From Streptomyces triculaminicus (GTDB taxonomy: Bacteria > Actinomycetota > Actinomycetes > Streptomycetales > Streptomycetaceae), in NCBI RefSeq assembly GCF_017349075.1, contig NZ_JAFMOF010000002.1, positions 1,302,001 to 1,366,000 on the forward strand: a stretch of DNA of 64,000 nucleotides. The letters are read 5' to 3'. Below are positions 8,282 to 16,072 of the stretch, piece after piece. The notes under the pieces are model-generated. The model ran no database searches. It saw nothing but the letters and a program-made list of their open reading frames with translations, and was not told the DNA's origin. How positions within the stretch are numbered: position 1 is the first letter of the stretch; each line of letters begins with the position of its first letter. A program made the translations under genes and the position numbers.

Positions 8282-8332
8282 CACCTTTGAATCGTAGACT
8301 CTCGCGCCCGGATAGCCTACGAATCCAAGGTG
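8282..8332. promoter_or_regulatory. Imperfect 16 bp inverted repeat in the divergent lysis/glycosylation promoter region
   Basis: Arm CACCTTTGAATCGTAG (8282-8297) matches the reverse complement of CTACGAATCCAAGGTG (8317-8332) at 14 of 16 positions across a 19-base spacer. It lies between the divergent endolysin and HNH starts, where an operator or paired promoter elements would be expected. Confidence 0.5.
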
Positions 8333-8453
8333 ACGCGCTACGCTGATCTCGGGTCACGGTCCGACCCGGCGGCGGGGCCCTACGGCCGTGCGGGTCCGCG
8401 CCCCGCCGCCCCAACCCGCACACAAACGAACACACCCGCACAGAGGTACCCGC

Positions 8454-8927
8454 ATGAATCCCCAAGCTCTGTCGTGCCCCGTCTGCAACGGGGAGTTCAC
8501 CCCTCGCCGCGGCGGCCAGCAGCAGGTTTACTGCGGGCCACCGTGCCGTTCGCGCGCCAACTACCTCCGCAACGGCACACCAGCGGCTCGCGGAAGCCGC
8601 TCGGCCTACTTCGGCCAGCGATGGCGAAAGGACCCCGACTTCCGACAGAAGCGGCTCGAAGCGTCACGTTGGCAGCACATCAAGCGCAAGTACGGCCTCG
8701 ACCCCGAGAGCTACCGCTTCCTCCTGGCCTCGCAGGGCAACTGCTGCGCGATATGCGGCACGAACAGCCCTGACGATGTCGGCCTGGAATGGAACGTCGA
8801 CCACGATCACGCCACAGGCAAGGTCAGAGGCTTGCTCTGCCGCCGGCGCAATGGCGGCCTCGGATGGTTCAAAGACAACCCGACAGCGCTGCGCGCAGCA
8901 GCCAACTACGTGGAGAGAAACCGATGA
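8454..8927 (+). CDS. HNH / recombination endonuclease VII-like protein
   Basis: 157 residues from the ATG at 8454. An N-terminal zinc-ribbon (CPVCN ... YCGPPCRSR, about 7-35) precedes the endonuclease VII-like core: CCAICG, then VDHDHATGKVRGLLCRRRNG, the hallmark of phage T4 gp49-type Holliday-junction and HNH nucleases. It cuts DNA, either branched structures during packaging or as a homing-type nuclease. It begins a seven-gene plus-strand unit, and its TGA overlaps the next ATG (ATGA). A nuclease at the head of a cargo cassette may mark how the cassette was acquired. Confidence 0.85.
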   Translation: MNPQALSCPVCNGEFTPRRGGQQQVYCGPPCRSRANYLRNGTPAARGSRSAYFGQRWRKDPDFRQKRLEASRWQHIKRKYGLDPESYRFLLASQGNCCAICGTNSPDDVGLEWNVDHDHATGKVRGLLCRRRNGGLGWFKDNPTALRAAANYVERNR

Positions 8928-9877
8928 AGGTAGCTGTCACCGGAGGCCAGGGTTTCATCGGCTCCTGGATCCGCAACGAACTCCTCGCCCGCGGGCACGA
9001 GGTCGTCGTCTTCGACCGCCACCTCCATAGCGAGATGGCCAACGGAGAAGAGTTCTTCCTCGGCGACATCCGAGATGAGACCGCCGTCGTCGAACTCGCC
9101 GCGCACGTCCAGGGCATCGTCCACCTCGCCGCTGTCCTCGGCACCCAGGAAACCATCGGCAACCCCCGGCCTTCAGCCGACACCAACATCCGCGGCTCTC
9201 TCAACGTCTTCGAAGCCGCGGACCAATACGCCATCCCCGTCGCCTACGCAGGCGTCGGCAACTACTTCATGCGCGAACAGGGCACCGGCTCGTACACGAT
9301 CAGCAAGACCGCCGCCGAGGACTACGCCCGCATGTTCAACGCCTACCGCGGCGGCCAGATCGCGATCGTGCGCCCCGTGAACGCCTACGGCCCCGGGCAG
9401 AGCGTCGCCGCCCCGTACGGCACCAGCCGCGTCCGTAAGATCCTGCCGGCCTTCACCTGCCGGGCCCTCACCGGGACGCCCATCGAGGTCTACGGCGACG
9501 GCACCCAGATCTCCGACTGCGTGTACGTCGGTGACGTCGCCCGCGTCTTCGTAGCCGCCCTGGAGCACACAGCCCGGCAAGGCCCCCCGGCCGAGCCCAT
9601 CGGCGTCGGCCCTGACAGCAGCTGCACCGTCCTCGACGTTGCCCGGCTCGTCGCGGCCGAGGTCGCCCGCGTCACCGGCCATGCCCCTGTCACCGTCGAA
9701 CACCTGCCGATGCGTCCCGGAGAGGTCCCCAACGCCGTCGTACGCGCCGACACCAAGACGCTCCAGCAGCTGGGGCCCGAGTACACCGCTGACACGTTCG
9801 TGCCGCTCGATGAGGGCATTCGCCGCACCGTGGGGTGGTTCGCCGAGAACTGGCTTCCCGGCTATCGGGCCGCGTAA
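8924..9877 (+). CDS. NAD-dependent epimerase/dehydratase (extended SDR)
   Basis: 317 residues. N-terminal Rossmann motif TGGQGFIG (about 6-13), catalytic YTISK (Tyr-x3-Lys), RPVNAYGPGQ and the late substrate-side VYGDGTQISDCVYVGDVA typical of nucleotide-sugar 4-epimerases and 4,6-dehydratases. It probably acts on a dTDP-, GDP- or UDP-sugar to supply the glycosyltransferases that follow. The start is fixed by the ATGA overlap with the HNH gene and the TAATG overlap with the next gene. Confidence 0.85.
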   Translation: MKVAVTGGQGFIGSWIRNELLARGHEVVVFDRHLHSEMANGEEFFLGDIRDETAVVELAAHVQGIVHLAAVLGTQETIGNPRPSADTNIRGSLNVFEAADQYAIPVAYAGVGNYFMREQGTGSYTISKTAAEDYARMFNAYRGGQIAIVRPVNAYGPGQSVAAPYGTSRVRKILPAFTCRALTGTPIEVYGDGTQISDCVYVGDVARVFVAALEHTARQGPPAEPIGVGPDSSCTVLDVARLVAAEVARVTGHAPVTVEHLPMRPGEVPNAVVRADTKTLQQLGPEYTADTFVPLDEGIRRTVGWFAENWLPGYRAA

Positions 9878-10902
9878 TGCGCATCCACATGTGGACCGCC
9901 GACACCGCGGGCTCCGGCTGGTACCGCGGCCACCTCGTCGGCATGTCCCTCGCCTGGCTCGGCCACCAAGTCACCGTCGGCGTACGCCTGCCGGGCGACT
10001 GGGAACAGCTCGACGCGGTCGTCGGCTGCCGCGTCGCCATCCCCGGCGCGTCGAAGGCATGGCGGCAGATGAAGGCCGCCGGCGTCCGCCTCGTGCTCGA
10101 CCTCGACGACGACTACTTCCACCTCGATCCGGCCAACACCACCGCTTGCGCCACGTGGACGCCAGCGCTTCAGGCCGCGCTCGCCGAGAACCTCTGCATC
10201 GCCCACGTCGTCACCTGCTGCTCCGAACCCCTCGCCAAGGTCCTGCGCGCCTACCACCACGACGTCCGCGTCATCGGTAACGGCCTGCCCGCCCAGTACC
10301 TGGGCACCCCCCGCGACTACGACCCCGAGACCCTCCGCGTCGGCTGGGCCGGCAGCAGCTCCACCTTGGCCGAACTCCCCATCGCGGCAAGGGCCCTGAA
10401 CCGGATCTCCGTGTACGAGCGGCCCGCCCTGGTCCGGCTCGTCGGCGTCACCCCCGAGCAGGCCATGGCCGCCGGCTTGCGCGGTGGACGCGTCGGCGCC
10501 CTCGGCTGGGTACCGGACCAGAACCACTACCTCCAGGCTGCCGACGAGTTCGACATCTGGGTGGCGCCGTACCGCGACATCCCCTTCAACCGAGCGAAGT
10601 TCGCGACGAAGGCGTTGGAGGCCGGGTTCCTCGGAATCCCGCTGATCGCCTCCGATATCGAGCCGTACCGGCAGGCCGTCGACCACGGCGTGACCGGGTT
10701 CCTCGTCCGGCGTGACCATGAGTGGGGCCGCTACCTCAAGCAGCTCGCCGACGACCCCGAGCTGCGCCAGTCCATGGGCATGGCCGCGCGTGCCCGGGCC
10801 TCCGGCTCGATCCTCCAGGCACTCAACCAGCAGTGGGAGAAGGCGCTCACCGCTCCGGACCGCCCGCCGCCCATCAGCGCTGCCCAGGCGGTGGCCGCAT
10901 GA
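9877..10902 (+). CDS. Glycosyltransferase, GT-B / family 4-like
   Basis: 341 residues from the ATG at 9877. The N-terminal domain (MRIHMWTADTAGSGWYRGHL) contains an acidic loop DLDDDYFH. The C-terminal domain has RVGWAGSSST and the nucleotide-sugar binding segment KALEAGFLGIPLIAS...EPYRQAV, as in GT4 retaining enzymes. It is soluble and cytoplasmic. Its stop overlaps the next start (ATGA). The acceptor is unknown: a virion protein, a lipid carrier or a host wall polymer are all possible. Confidence 0.8.
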   Translation: MRIHMWTADTAGSGWYRGHLVGMSLAWLGHQVTVGVRLPGDWEQLDAVVGCRVAIPGASKAWRQMKAAGVRLVLDLDDDYFHLDPANTTACATWTPALQAALAENLCIAHVVTCCSEPLAKVLRAYHHDVRVIGNGLPAQYLGTPRDYDPETLRVGWAGSSSTLAELPIAARALNRISVYERPALVRLVGVTPEQAMAAGLRGGRVGALGWVPDQNHYLQAADEFDIWVAPYRDIPFNRAKFATKALEAGFLGIPLIASDIEPYRQAVDHGVTGFLVRRDHEWGRYLKQLADDPELRQSMGMAARARASGSILQALNQQWEKALTAPDRPPPISAAQAVAA

Positions 10903-11744
10903 GAGTCCTCGTGACTGGAGCCGCCGGATTCATCGGCCGCCACCTCGCCGGCCACCTCCAGCACCTCGGTCACACCGTCCGGTGGATCGACAAGCGCAAC
11001 GGCCTGCCCACCTCCGACCTCCAGCGTCTGACCATCGCCGTCCATGACGCCGCGCCCGACGTCATCGTCCACCTCGGCGCCAGCTGCTCCACCGCCGTCT
11101 CACTACGCGACCCGGTCGCCGACTTCACCGACAACGTCGTCGGCACCTTCAACGTCTGCGAGGCCGCCCGCCGCAAACGGACGCCCGTGCTCTTCGTGTC
11201 CTCGGTGAAAGTCCAGCCCGGCGCCGACGGGCTGATCGCCCCCCTCGGCCAGTCCAAGCGCACCGGCGAGGACTACCTTCGCCTCTACCACCAGCTCTAC
11301 GGCGTGCCCTACATCATCAACCGGCCTTCCACCGTCTACGGCCCCGGCCAGCAGGGCAGCGCGGAAGCCGGCTGGGTGACCTGGTTCCTGCGAGCAGCGC
11401 TGGAGGAGCACCCTGTCACCGTCCACGGCGACGGCACCCAGTCCCGCGACATCCTATTCGTCAGCGACTTCGTAGCCCTGCTCGTCGACCAGGTCGAGCA
11501 CTTCGCCGACTATGCAGGGCAGACCTACGACGTCGGCGGAGGCCCCGATAACGAGGTGTCCCTGAATGAGCTCTTGGCCGCCCTCGCGCACACCGACGTC
11601 AGCCACGACGAACGGCTCCCTGGTGACCTTCAGCGGGTCGTCATGGACAACACCAAGGTGACCGCCGTCCGGGGCTGGCAGCCCACGACCAGCTGGCGCG
11701 AGGGCGTACGCGCCACCCTCGAGCACATGGAGCGCCACGCATGA
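10899..11744 (+). CDS. NAD-dependent epimerase/dehydratase homologue lacking catalytic Tyr
   Basis: 281 residues, extended SDR with TGAAGFIG, SSVKVQPG, RPSTVYGPGQQ and VHGDGTQSRDILFVSDF. Where family members carry Tyr-Gly-x-Ser-Lys, this protein reads APLGQSKRTGEDYL: the Lys is present but the proton-relay Tyr is Leu (CTC codon). Either a different residue serves, or the protein binds without normal redox catalysis. Coupled by ATGA overlaps at both ends within the glycosylation cassette. Confidence 0.8.
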   Translation: MRVLVTGAAGFIGRHLAGHLQHLGHTVRWIDKRNGLPTSDLQRLTIAVHDAAPDVIVHLGASCSTAVSLRDPVADFTDNVVGTFNVCEAARRKRTPVLFVSSVKVQPGADGLIAPLGQSKRTGEDYLRLYHQLYGVPYIINRPSTVYGPGQQGSAEAGWVTWFLRAALEEHPVTVHGDGTQSRDILFVSDFVALLVDQVEHFADYAGQTYDVGGGPDNEVSLNELLAALAHTDVSHDERLPGDLQRVVMDNTKVTAVRGWQPTTSWREGVRATLEHMERHA

Positions 11745-12460
11745 GAGTCGGAATCGCCGTCCCGGCACGGAACGCCCTGCCGTGGATCGAGACGCTGCTC
11801 ACCACGGTCAACGCGCAGACCTACCCCTGCGCGGCGTACATCGTCGACGACGCTAGCGACGACGGCATGACCCAGTTCTTGCGGGACCGGCCCGGCTGGT
11901 ACCGGGACATGGAGCGCAGCGAGCAGCGCCTGGGCTGGCCGCGCGCCCTCAACGCCGCCGCGGAACTGGCCTTCGGCGACGGGTGCGACGCAGTATTCGT
12001 CGCGGCCGCCGATGACTTCCTGCGCCTGGACTGCATCGAGCAGTGCGTACGGGCCCTGCAACGCCACGACTGGGTCGTCCCCTACTCCCAGCAGATCGGC
12101 GGCGAGAACGTGGTCCAGGCGAGCCAGGAGCACATCACGCTGGCCGACTTCGCCGTGTGGCCGCCGCTCACCGACAAGGCCATGTTCCGTCGCGAGGTGT
12201 GGGAGAGCGTCGGGGGCTACTCCACGGACGTCATGGTCCCCGGTTCCTGGGGCGCGGCCGAAGACTGGGAATTCTGGATCAAGGTCTGGAAGGCCGGCTA
12301 CACCGACTACGCCGTGATCAAGGAACCCCTCTACTACTACCGGATGCATGAGCAGCAGCTGGGCCTTGAGCGCGCTGCCATCCACGACGAGACCGTAGCG
12401 CTGATCCGGGCCAAACACCTGGACGTCTGGGCGCTCCACGCGGAAAGGACCAACCAATGA
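11741..12460 (+). CDS. Glycosyltransferase family 2-like (GT-A)
   Basis: 239 residues, the length of a bare GT-A domain. VPARNALPWIETLL opens the fold, IVDDASDDG is the first acidic motif, AAADDFLRLD occupies the DxD position and AAEDWEFWIK matches the catalytic-base ED pair of GT2 enzymes. No membrane segments. The ATGA overlap on the 5' side and the overlap on the 3' side place it firmly in the cassette. Confidence 0.85.
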   Translation: MRVGIAVPARNALPWIETLLTTVNAQTYPCAAYIVDDASDDGMTQFLRDRPGWYRDMERSEQRLGWPRALNAAAELAFGDGCDAVFVAAADDFLRLDCIEQCVRALQRHDWVVPYSQQIGGENVVQASQEHITLADFAVWPPLTDKAMFRREVWESVGGYSTDVMVPGSWGAAEDWEFWIKVWKAGYTDYAVIKEPLYYYRMHEQQLGLERAAIHDETVALIRAKHLDVWALHAERTNQ

Positions 12461-13332
12461 TCAACGGCAAGCGTGTGGTCGCCTGGACCCCCTACGGCCG
12501 CACCCTCACCTACTCAATCCTCATCGAGTACCTGCGGCGCGACGTCGAGCGCGGCCTCATCGACGAGGTCTGGGCCTACATGAACACCGACCCCGTGGGC
12601 CAGGAAGACGACATCCAGTACGCCCACGAGCTCGCCGATCGCTACCCCGACTGGTTCCGGATCAAGGAGCGCCCCGCCGGCGTCGAGCGCCACCCCGGCC
12701 CGAAGCAGCGCAACACCGGCTACGCCTACCGGTACATGACCGACCCGGACACGGTGTATCTGCGATTCGACGACGACATCGTCTACCTCCACGAGGACGC
12801 GATCTCGAATCTCGTCGAGAAGCGACTGGAGATGCCCCACGCGACCGCGATCTTCGCGACCGCCTGGAACAACGCCATCGTCTCCTGGTACGCCCAGATG
12901 GCCGGCGTCATCCCGGAGACCTTCGGACGCCTGGGCGCCGAACCGTTCTGCATGGACCCGATGGGCTGGGCGAACGGCCAGTTCGCCGTGGACATCCACC
13001 ACCTGCTGCTCGACAAGATCGAGACGGGCCGGGTCGAGGACCTGTACCTCTACCAGGACTTCCCGATCAAGCCCGGCACCCAGTTCTCCGTGTCCTGCTT
13101 CGCCAGCCTCGGCACCCTGTACGCCAGCCTCCCCGACGGGCCCGGCGTCCTGGTCCCCGACGAGGAGGAGCACTGGCACACCGTCCACCAGCCCACCGTC
13201 ACCGGGCAGCCGAACATCCTCATCGGCAACGCCATCGTCTCCCACTTCACGTTCTTCCCGCAGCGCGCCATCGTCCTCGCCTCCGACGTCCTGGACCGCT
13301 ACCGGGCCCTCGCTGAGAAGGTGGCGGCGTAA
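12457..13332 (+). CDS. Putative glycosyltransferase with DDD metal-binding motif
   Basis: 291 residues. KQRNTGYAYRYM then TVYLRFDDDIVYLHEDAI, with Asp-Asp-Asp at the metal/sugar-nucleotide site, and the later FCMDPMGWANGQFAVDIHH segment are consistent with a GT-A transferase of an unassigned family seen in actinophages. It starts in the ATGA overlap with the GT2 gene and its TAA overlaps the next ATG. It completes a set of three transferases and two epimerases. Confidence 0.7.
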   Translation: MINGKRVVAWTPYGRTLTYSILIEYLRRDVERGLIDEVWAYMNTDPVGQEDDIQYAHELADRYPDWFRIKERPAGVERHPGPKQRNTGYAYRYMTDPDTVYLRFDDDIVYLHEDAISNLVEKRLEMPHATAIFATAWNNAIVSWYAQMAGVIPETFGRLGAEPFCMDPMGWANGQFAVDIHHLLLDKIETGRVEDLYLYQDFPIKPGTQFSVSCFASLGTLYASLPDGPGVLVPDEEEHWHTVHQPTVTGQPNILIGNAIVSHFTFFPQRAIVLASDVLDRYRALAEKVAA

Positions 13333-13499
13333 TGGCACGGCAGATCAGTATGGAGGCGGCCCTAGTCGCATATCGGCGTAAGCTGGCCGAGCTGGTGGAT
13401 GCGAATGTGCTGCTGGAAGCACGTGTCGAACAACTGGAATTGGAGCTTACGCAAGCGCAAGCGGAGAATGGACGGTCGGATTCCGAAGCATCGGCATAG
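13332..13499 (+). CDS. Small coiled-coil peptide closing the glycosylation cassette (55 aa)
   Basis: MARQISMEAALVAYRRKLAE and then a Leu/Glu/Gln heptad region ending in a short acidic tail. The ATG overlaps the preceding TAA (TAATG), so translation is coupled. The sequence is one amphipathic coiled coil, possibly a dimerisation or scaffold peptide. Function unknown. Confidence 0.6.
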   Translation: MARQISMEAALVAYRRKLAELVDANVLLEARVEQLELELTQAQAENGRSDSEASA

Positions 13500-13615
13500 C
13501 AATACCGGGCACCTCGAACTGTAGGCCGAAATTCATCTGGCCCTTGCTTGGTATGCCGAACAATCATTGCCGGGCACAACAAGCCAGGCCATCAACAGGC
13601 AATGAGAGGTACCGC

Positions 13616-14104
13616 ATGCCCGCGTTAAGACGCGCCGCGCTCGCCGTCGCAGGGGCCACCGCCCTGCTGCCCTTCGCCGCTGGAACGAGCGCAGCCGCCG
13701 AACCCATCCCGTCCCCGGAACCGCCCCCCGGGAGCACCCAGTACATCAGCGAAAAGGAACTTGCCGACCTGACTGGCGGCACCACCTTCGGAGTCACGGT
13801 CGAGGCTCGCACGACCGACAGTGGCGCTATCGGTGGACGAGCACACTGGATCGCAGACGGCGACAAGGTAGCTGCCTGTGATACTCAGGCGGACGGCAAA
13901 CGGGTCCGGGCCACGATCTACTGGAACGACTCGACAGGCAGTCACTACGCCTGGGTCGAGGACGCCAATGGCGCTAATGGCGACTGCATGATCAGAAACG
14001 ACCTGGACCTTCCCGAGGGAACGAAGGTCGGCCTCGAAGTCTGCCTGAAGAGCGGATCCGAAGGCCGCAAGGAATACTGCGGAACCGCAACCGGCGTAGC
14101 CTAG
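13616..14104 (+). CDS. Secreted protein of unknown function with TTA codon
   Basis: 162 residues from the ATG at 13616, which has GAGAGG upstream. Signal peptide about 1-27 (ending GTSAAA). The mature part has Cys residues in ACDTQ, DCMIR, VCLKS and YCGT, likely two disulfides, and a beta-rich composition. Codon 4 is TTA, again predicting bldA dependence. It lies after the glycosylation cassette with its own 116-base upstream region and converges on the membrane-protein gene at 14144. It resembles the other secreted cargo protein at 5406 only in being small, Cys-containing and TTA-bearing. Confidence 0.7.
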   Translation: MPALRRAALAVAGATALLPFAAGTSAAAEPIPSPEPPPGSTQYISEKELADLTGGTTFGVTVEARTTDSGAIGGRAHWIADGDKVAACDTQADGKRVRATIYWNDSTGSHYAWVEDANGANGDCMIRNDLDLPEGTKVGLEVCLKSGSEGRKEYCGTATGVA

Positions 14105-14143
14105 GTCATCTGCGCGGCAGTCCGCTTCACGGACCGAAATCTG

Positions 14144-14431
14144 TCATTGCAGGCTGCCGCGCTCCCGCAACGCCGACCGGAGCTTGAAAAGTAGCGTTAC
14201 GACTCGCACGACAAAGCCCACTGCCGCCACGACCGCAGCGGACCTAAATAGTCCCGATTCAAGAGCCGCGCTCAAGTCGAATAACAGAGCTGGACCTGCT
14301 ACGACGAAGAACAGTAGCGCTGCGACAACCGAGCCGGCGACAACAGAAAACGAGATCTCGACGGTGATCGCATCCCGAATTTGCTGACGGTGTGGTCCGG
14401 CTGCGCCTGGGGCATCCTCAAGGTGGCTCAT
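14144..14431 (-). CDS. Small two-helix membrane protein
   Basis: 95 residues from the ATG at 14431 (MSHLEDAPGA); an alternative TTG at 14464 adds 11 residues. Two membrane segments, about 33-57 (VVAGSVVAALLFFVVAG) and 68-85. It follows the tail-fibre gene on the same strand with 45 bases between. Superinfection exclusion or an envelope accessory role is possible but unsupported. Confidence 0.5.
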   Translation of the reverse strand: MSHLEDAPGAAGPHRQQIRDAITVEISFSVVAGSVVAALLFFVVAGPALLFDLSAALESGLFRSAAVVAAVGFVVRVVTLLFKLRSALRERGSLQ

Positions 14432-14476
14432 GCCCGTAGTCTGCCACCCGACAGTCAGGCGCAACCGGGCATGATG

Positions 14477-15559
14477 CTAGGCGACGCGTTCGGCGATGTA
14501 GCCGTCCATGGTCAGCGTGTTGGAGGCGGACGCCGCGGACCACAGGCCGGTGATCACGAGGTCGTTGGACGTGGTCGTGTCGCGCACAGCGCCGGCGGTT
14601 CCGTCGGCCAGCACGGTGCAGTCCGTGGTGGTGCTGGAGCCCGAAGTCGGGATACTGGACTGCGACACGATGCTCGACGCCCACGTACCGGACGCGCCCG
14701 TCGCGGTGCAGGTCACCAGGAGCGAGGACCGCCACCGCTTCGAGGTGACGCCGCTGGCGAAAGTGAAGGTGTTCGGGCTCAGCGAAGTGCCGCTGACCCC
14801 ACCGATCCGCCCCCGGAAGGTAATCGTGGGTGTGCCGGTGCACCCGGCCTGTCCCCACATCTCGATGCGGTAGCAGGCCCCAACGACGGCGTCACCGGCG
14901 GGGATCGTGAACGACGCGAGTACGGTCTCGGTCGTCGAGTTCGCAAGGGTGACCGCCCCGCCGAAAACCTTCGGCCGGTAGACCAGAGTCCCGTTGACGA
15001 GCTTCAGATCGCCGCCAACCGTCACGTTGCCGACGGTCACGAGCGCGTCGTCCGTCTTCAGCGTGTTGGCAGCCGAGCGGTAGAGGTTGGTGTCCGGCGT
15101 TGCGCTTCCCGAGCCCCAGTTGAGGGTGCCGTCGGTGTCCACGAGGAAGCGGTCCTGGGTGTCGCCACTGACCCGTCCGGAGATTAGGTCCGTGCCTGCG
15201 GCCGAGTTGAGGGCCGCGAACGTCGCAGAGGACCCGGAGGCGTTGACGTTGACCTGTTTGCCAGACGCGATCTTCAGGTTCTGGCTGAAGGTCGCCGAGC
15301 TGTTCGGGATCTCCACCCACGAGGCGCTGGCCGGGCTCGTGCCATTCGAGAAATACGTCCGGTAGCTCGTGTCGCTCTCGAAGATCGGCTTGCCGGAGTA
15401 CGGCGATGAGGGCCGGGTCGATGAGGTGCACGACTGGAAGCCGACGGCCGCATCGATCTTGTCCAGATTCTGCCCGATGTCCTGGGTGTACGAGACGAGC
15501 TCGGAGCCGTCCGACTTGGACTTATACATCGCCAGGCGGGTCGTGGACGGGTCAGGCAC
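14477..15559 (-). CDS. Phage tail fibre / minor tail protein
   Basis: 360 residues from a GTG that overlaps the preceding stop by 8 bases. The N-terminal region (TRLAMYKSKSDGSELVSYTQ) resembles the attachment part of actinophage tail proteins. The remainder is Ser/Thr/Gly-rich beta structure (NASGSSATFAALNSAAGT) typical of receptor-binding fibres. It is the third gene of the tail module on this strand and would determine host range in an intact phage. Confidence 0.75.
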   Translation of the reverse strand: MPDPSTTRLAMYKSKSDGSELVSYTQDIGQNLDKIDAAVGFQSCTSSTRPSSPYSGKPIFESDTSYRTYFSNGTSPASASWVEIPNSSATFSQNLKIASGKQVNVNASGSSATFAALNSAAGTDLISGRVSGDTQDRFLVDTDGTLNWGSGSATPDTNLYRSAANTLKTDDALVTVGNVTVGGDLKLVNGTLVYRPKVFGGAVTLANSTTETVLASFTIPAGDAVVGACYRIEMWGQAGCTGTPTITFRGRIGGVSGTSLSPNTFTFASGVTSKRWRSSLLVTCTATGASGTWASSIVSQSSIPTSGSSTTTDCTVLADGTAGAVRDTTTSNDLVITGLWSAASASNTLTMDGYIAERVA

Positions 15560-16070
15560 GGGGAACCTCCTCGATCGGCACGGGCAGGCCCCCGTACAGG
15601 TGCTTCCAGCGGTTGATGTCTACGGCCATGGCCTTCGCCCGCCGTCCCTCCGGCGTGATGCCGTGGCGCGCGCGGATCACATCCAGCGGATCCGGCCCCT
15701 TGGCCGGAGCTTCGATGCGCACGTGCTCGGCTTTTACCTGGCTGATGAGCTCGCGGTGCGCGTCACGGGCCTGGCCGGTCGTCGTCGCCGTGTACAGCGT
15801 CACCCGCGGCTTGGCCGCTACAGCCCGCGCCGTCGTACTGGTCAAAGAGACCGGGGCCCCTGCTGGCTCGCGCGGTACGTGGGGTTCGTGAAGGATCACC
15901 TCGAGGATCTCGGCCGGGTCGTCGAGGCCGTACTCAGCCGCCCGCCATTCCAGGGTCGCCTTCGGGAAGTGGTGGGCGTGCCTCTGCCCATCGGCGGTCT
16001 CGTAGGTGACCTGCCACAGCTCCCGTTGCGTGTCCTCGGCAACGTCGATGACGGTGTACTTGATAGTCAT
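15552..16070 (-). CDS. Tail-module protein of unknown function
   Basis: 172 residues from the ATG at 16070 (MTIKYTVIDVAEDTQ). A beta-rich N-terminal part (about 1-70), a linker, and a C-terminal helical part with RWKHLYGGLPVPIEEVPRA. It lies between the large tail protein and the fibre, separated from the former by 2 bases and overlapping the latter, as minor tail or chaperone genes do. No enzymatic motif seen. Confidence 0.65.
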   Translation of the reverse strand: MTIKYTVIDVAEDTQRELWQVTYETADGQRHAHHFPKATLEWRAAEYGLDDPAEILEVILHEPHVPREPAGAPVSLTSTTARAVAAKPRVTLYTATTTGQARDAHRELISQVKAEHVRIEAPAKGPDPLDVIRARHGITPEGRRAKAMAVDINRWKHLYGGLPVPIEEVPRA

Positions 16071-16072
16071 AA

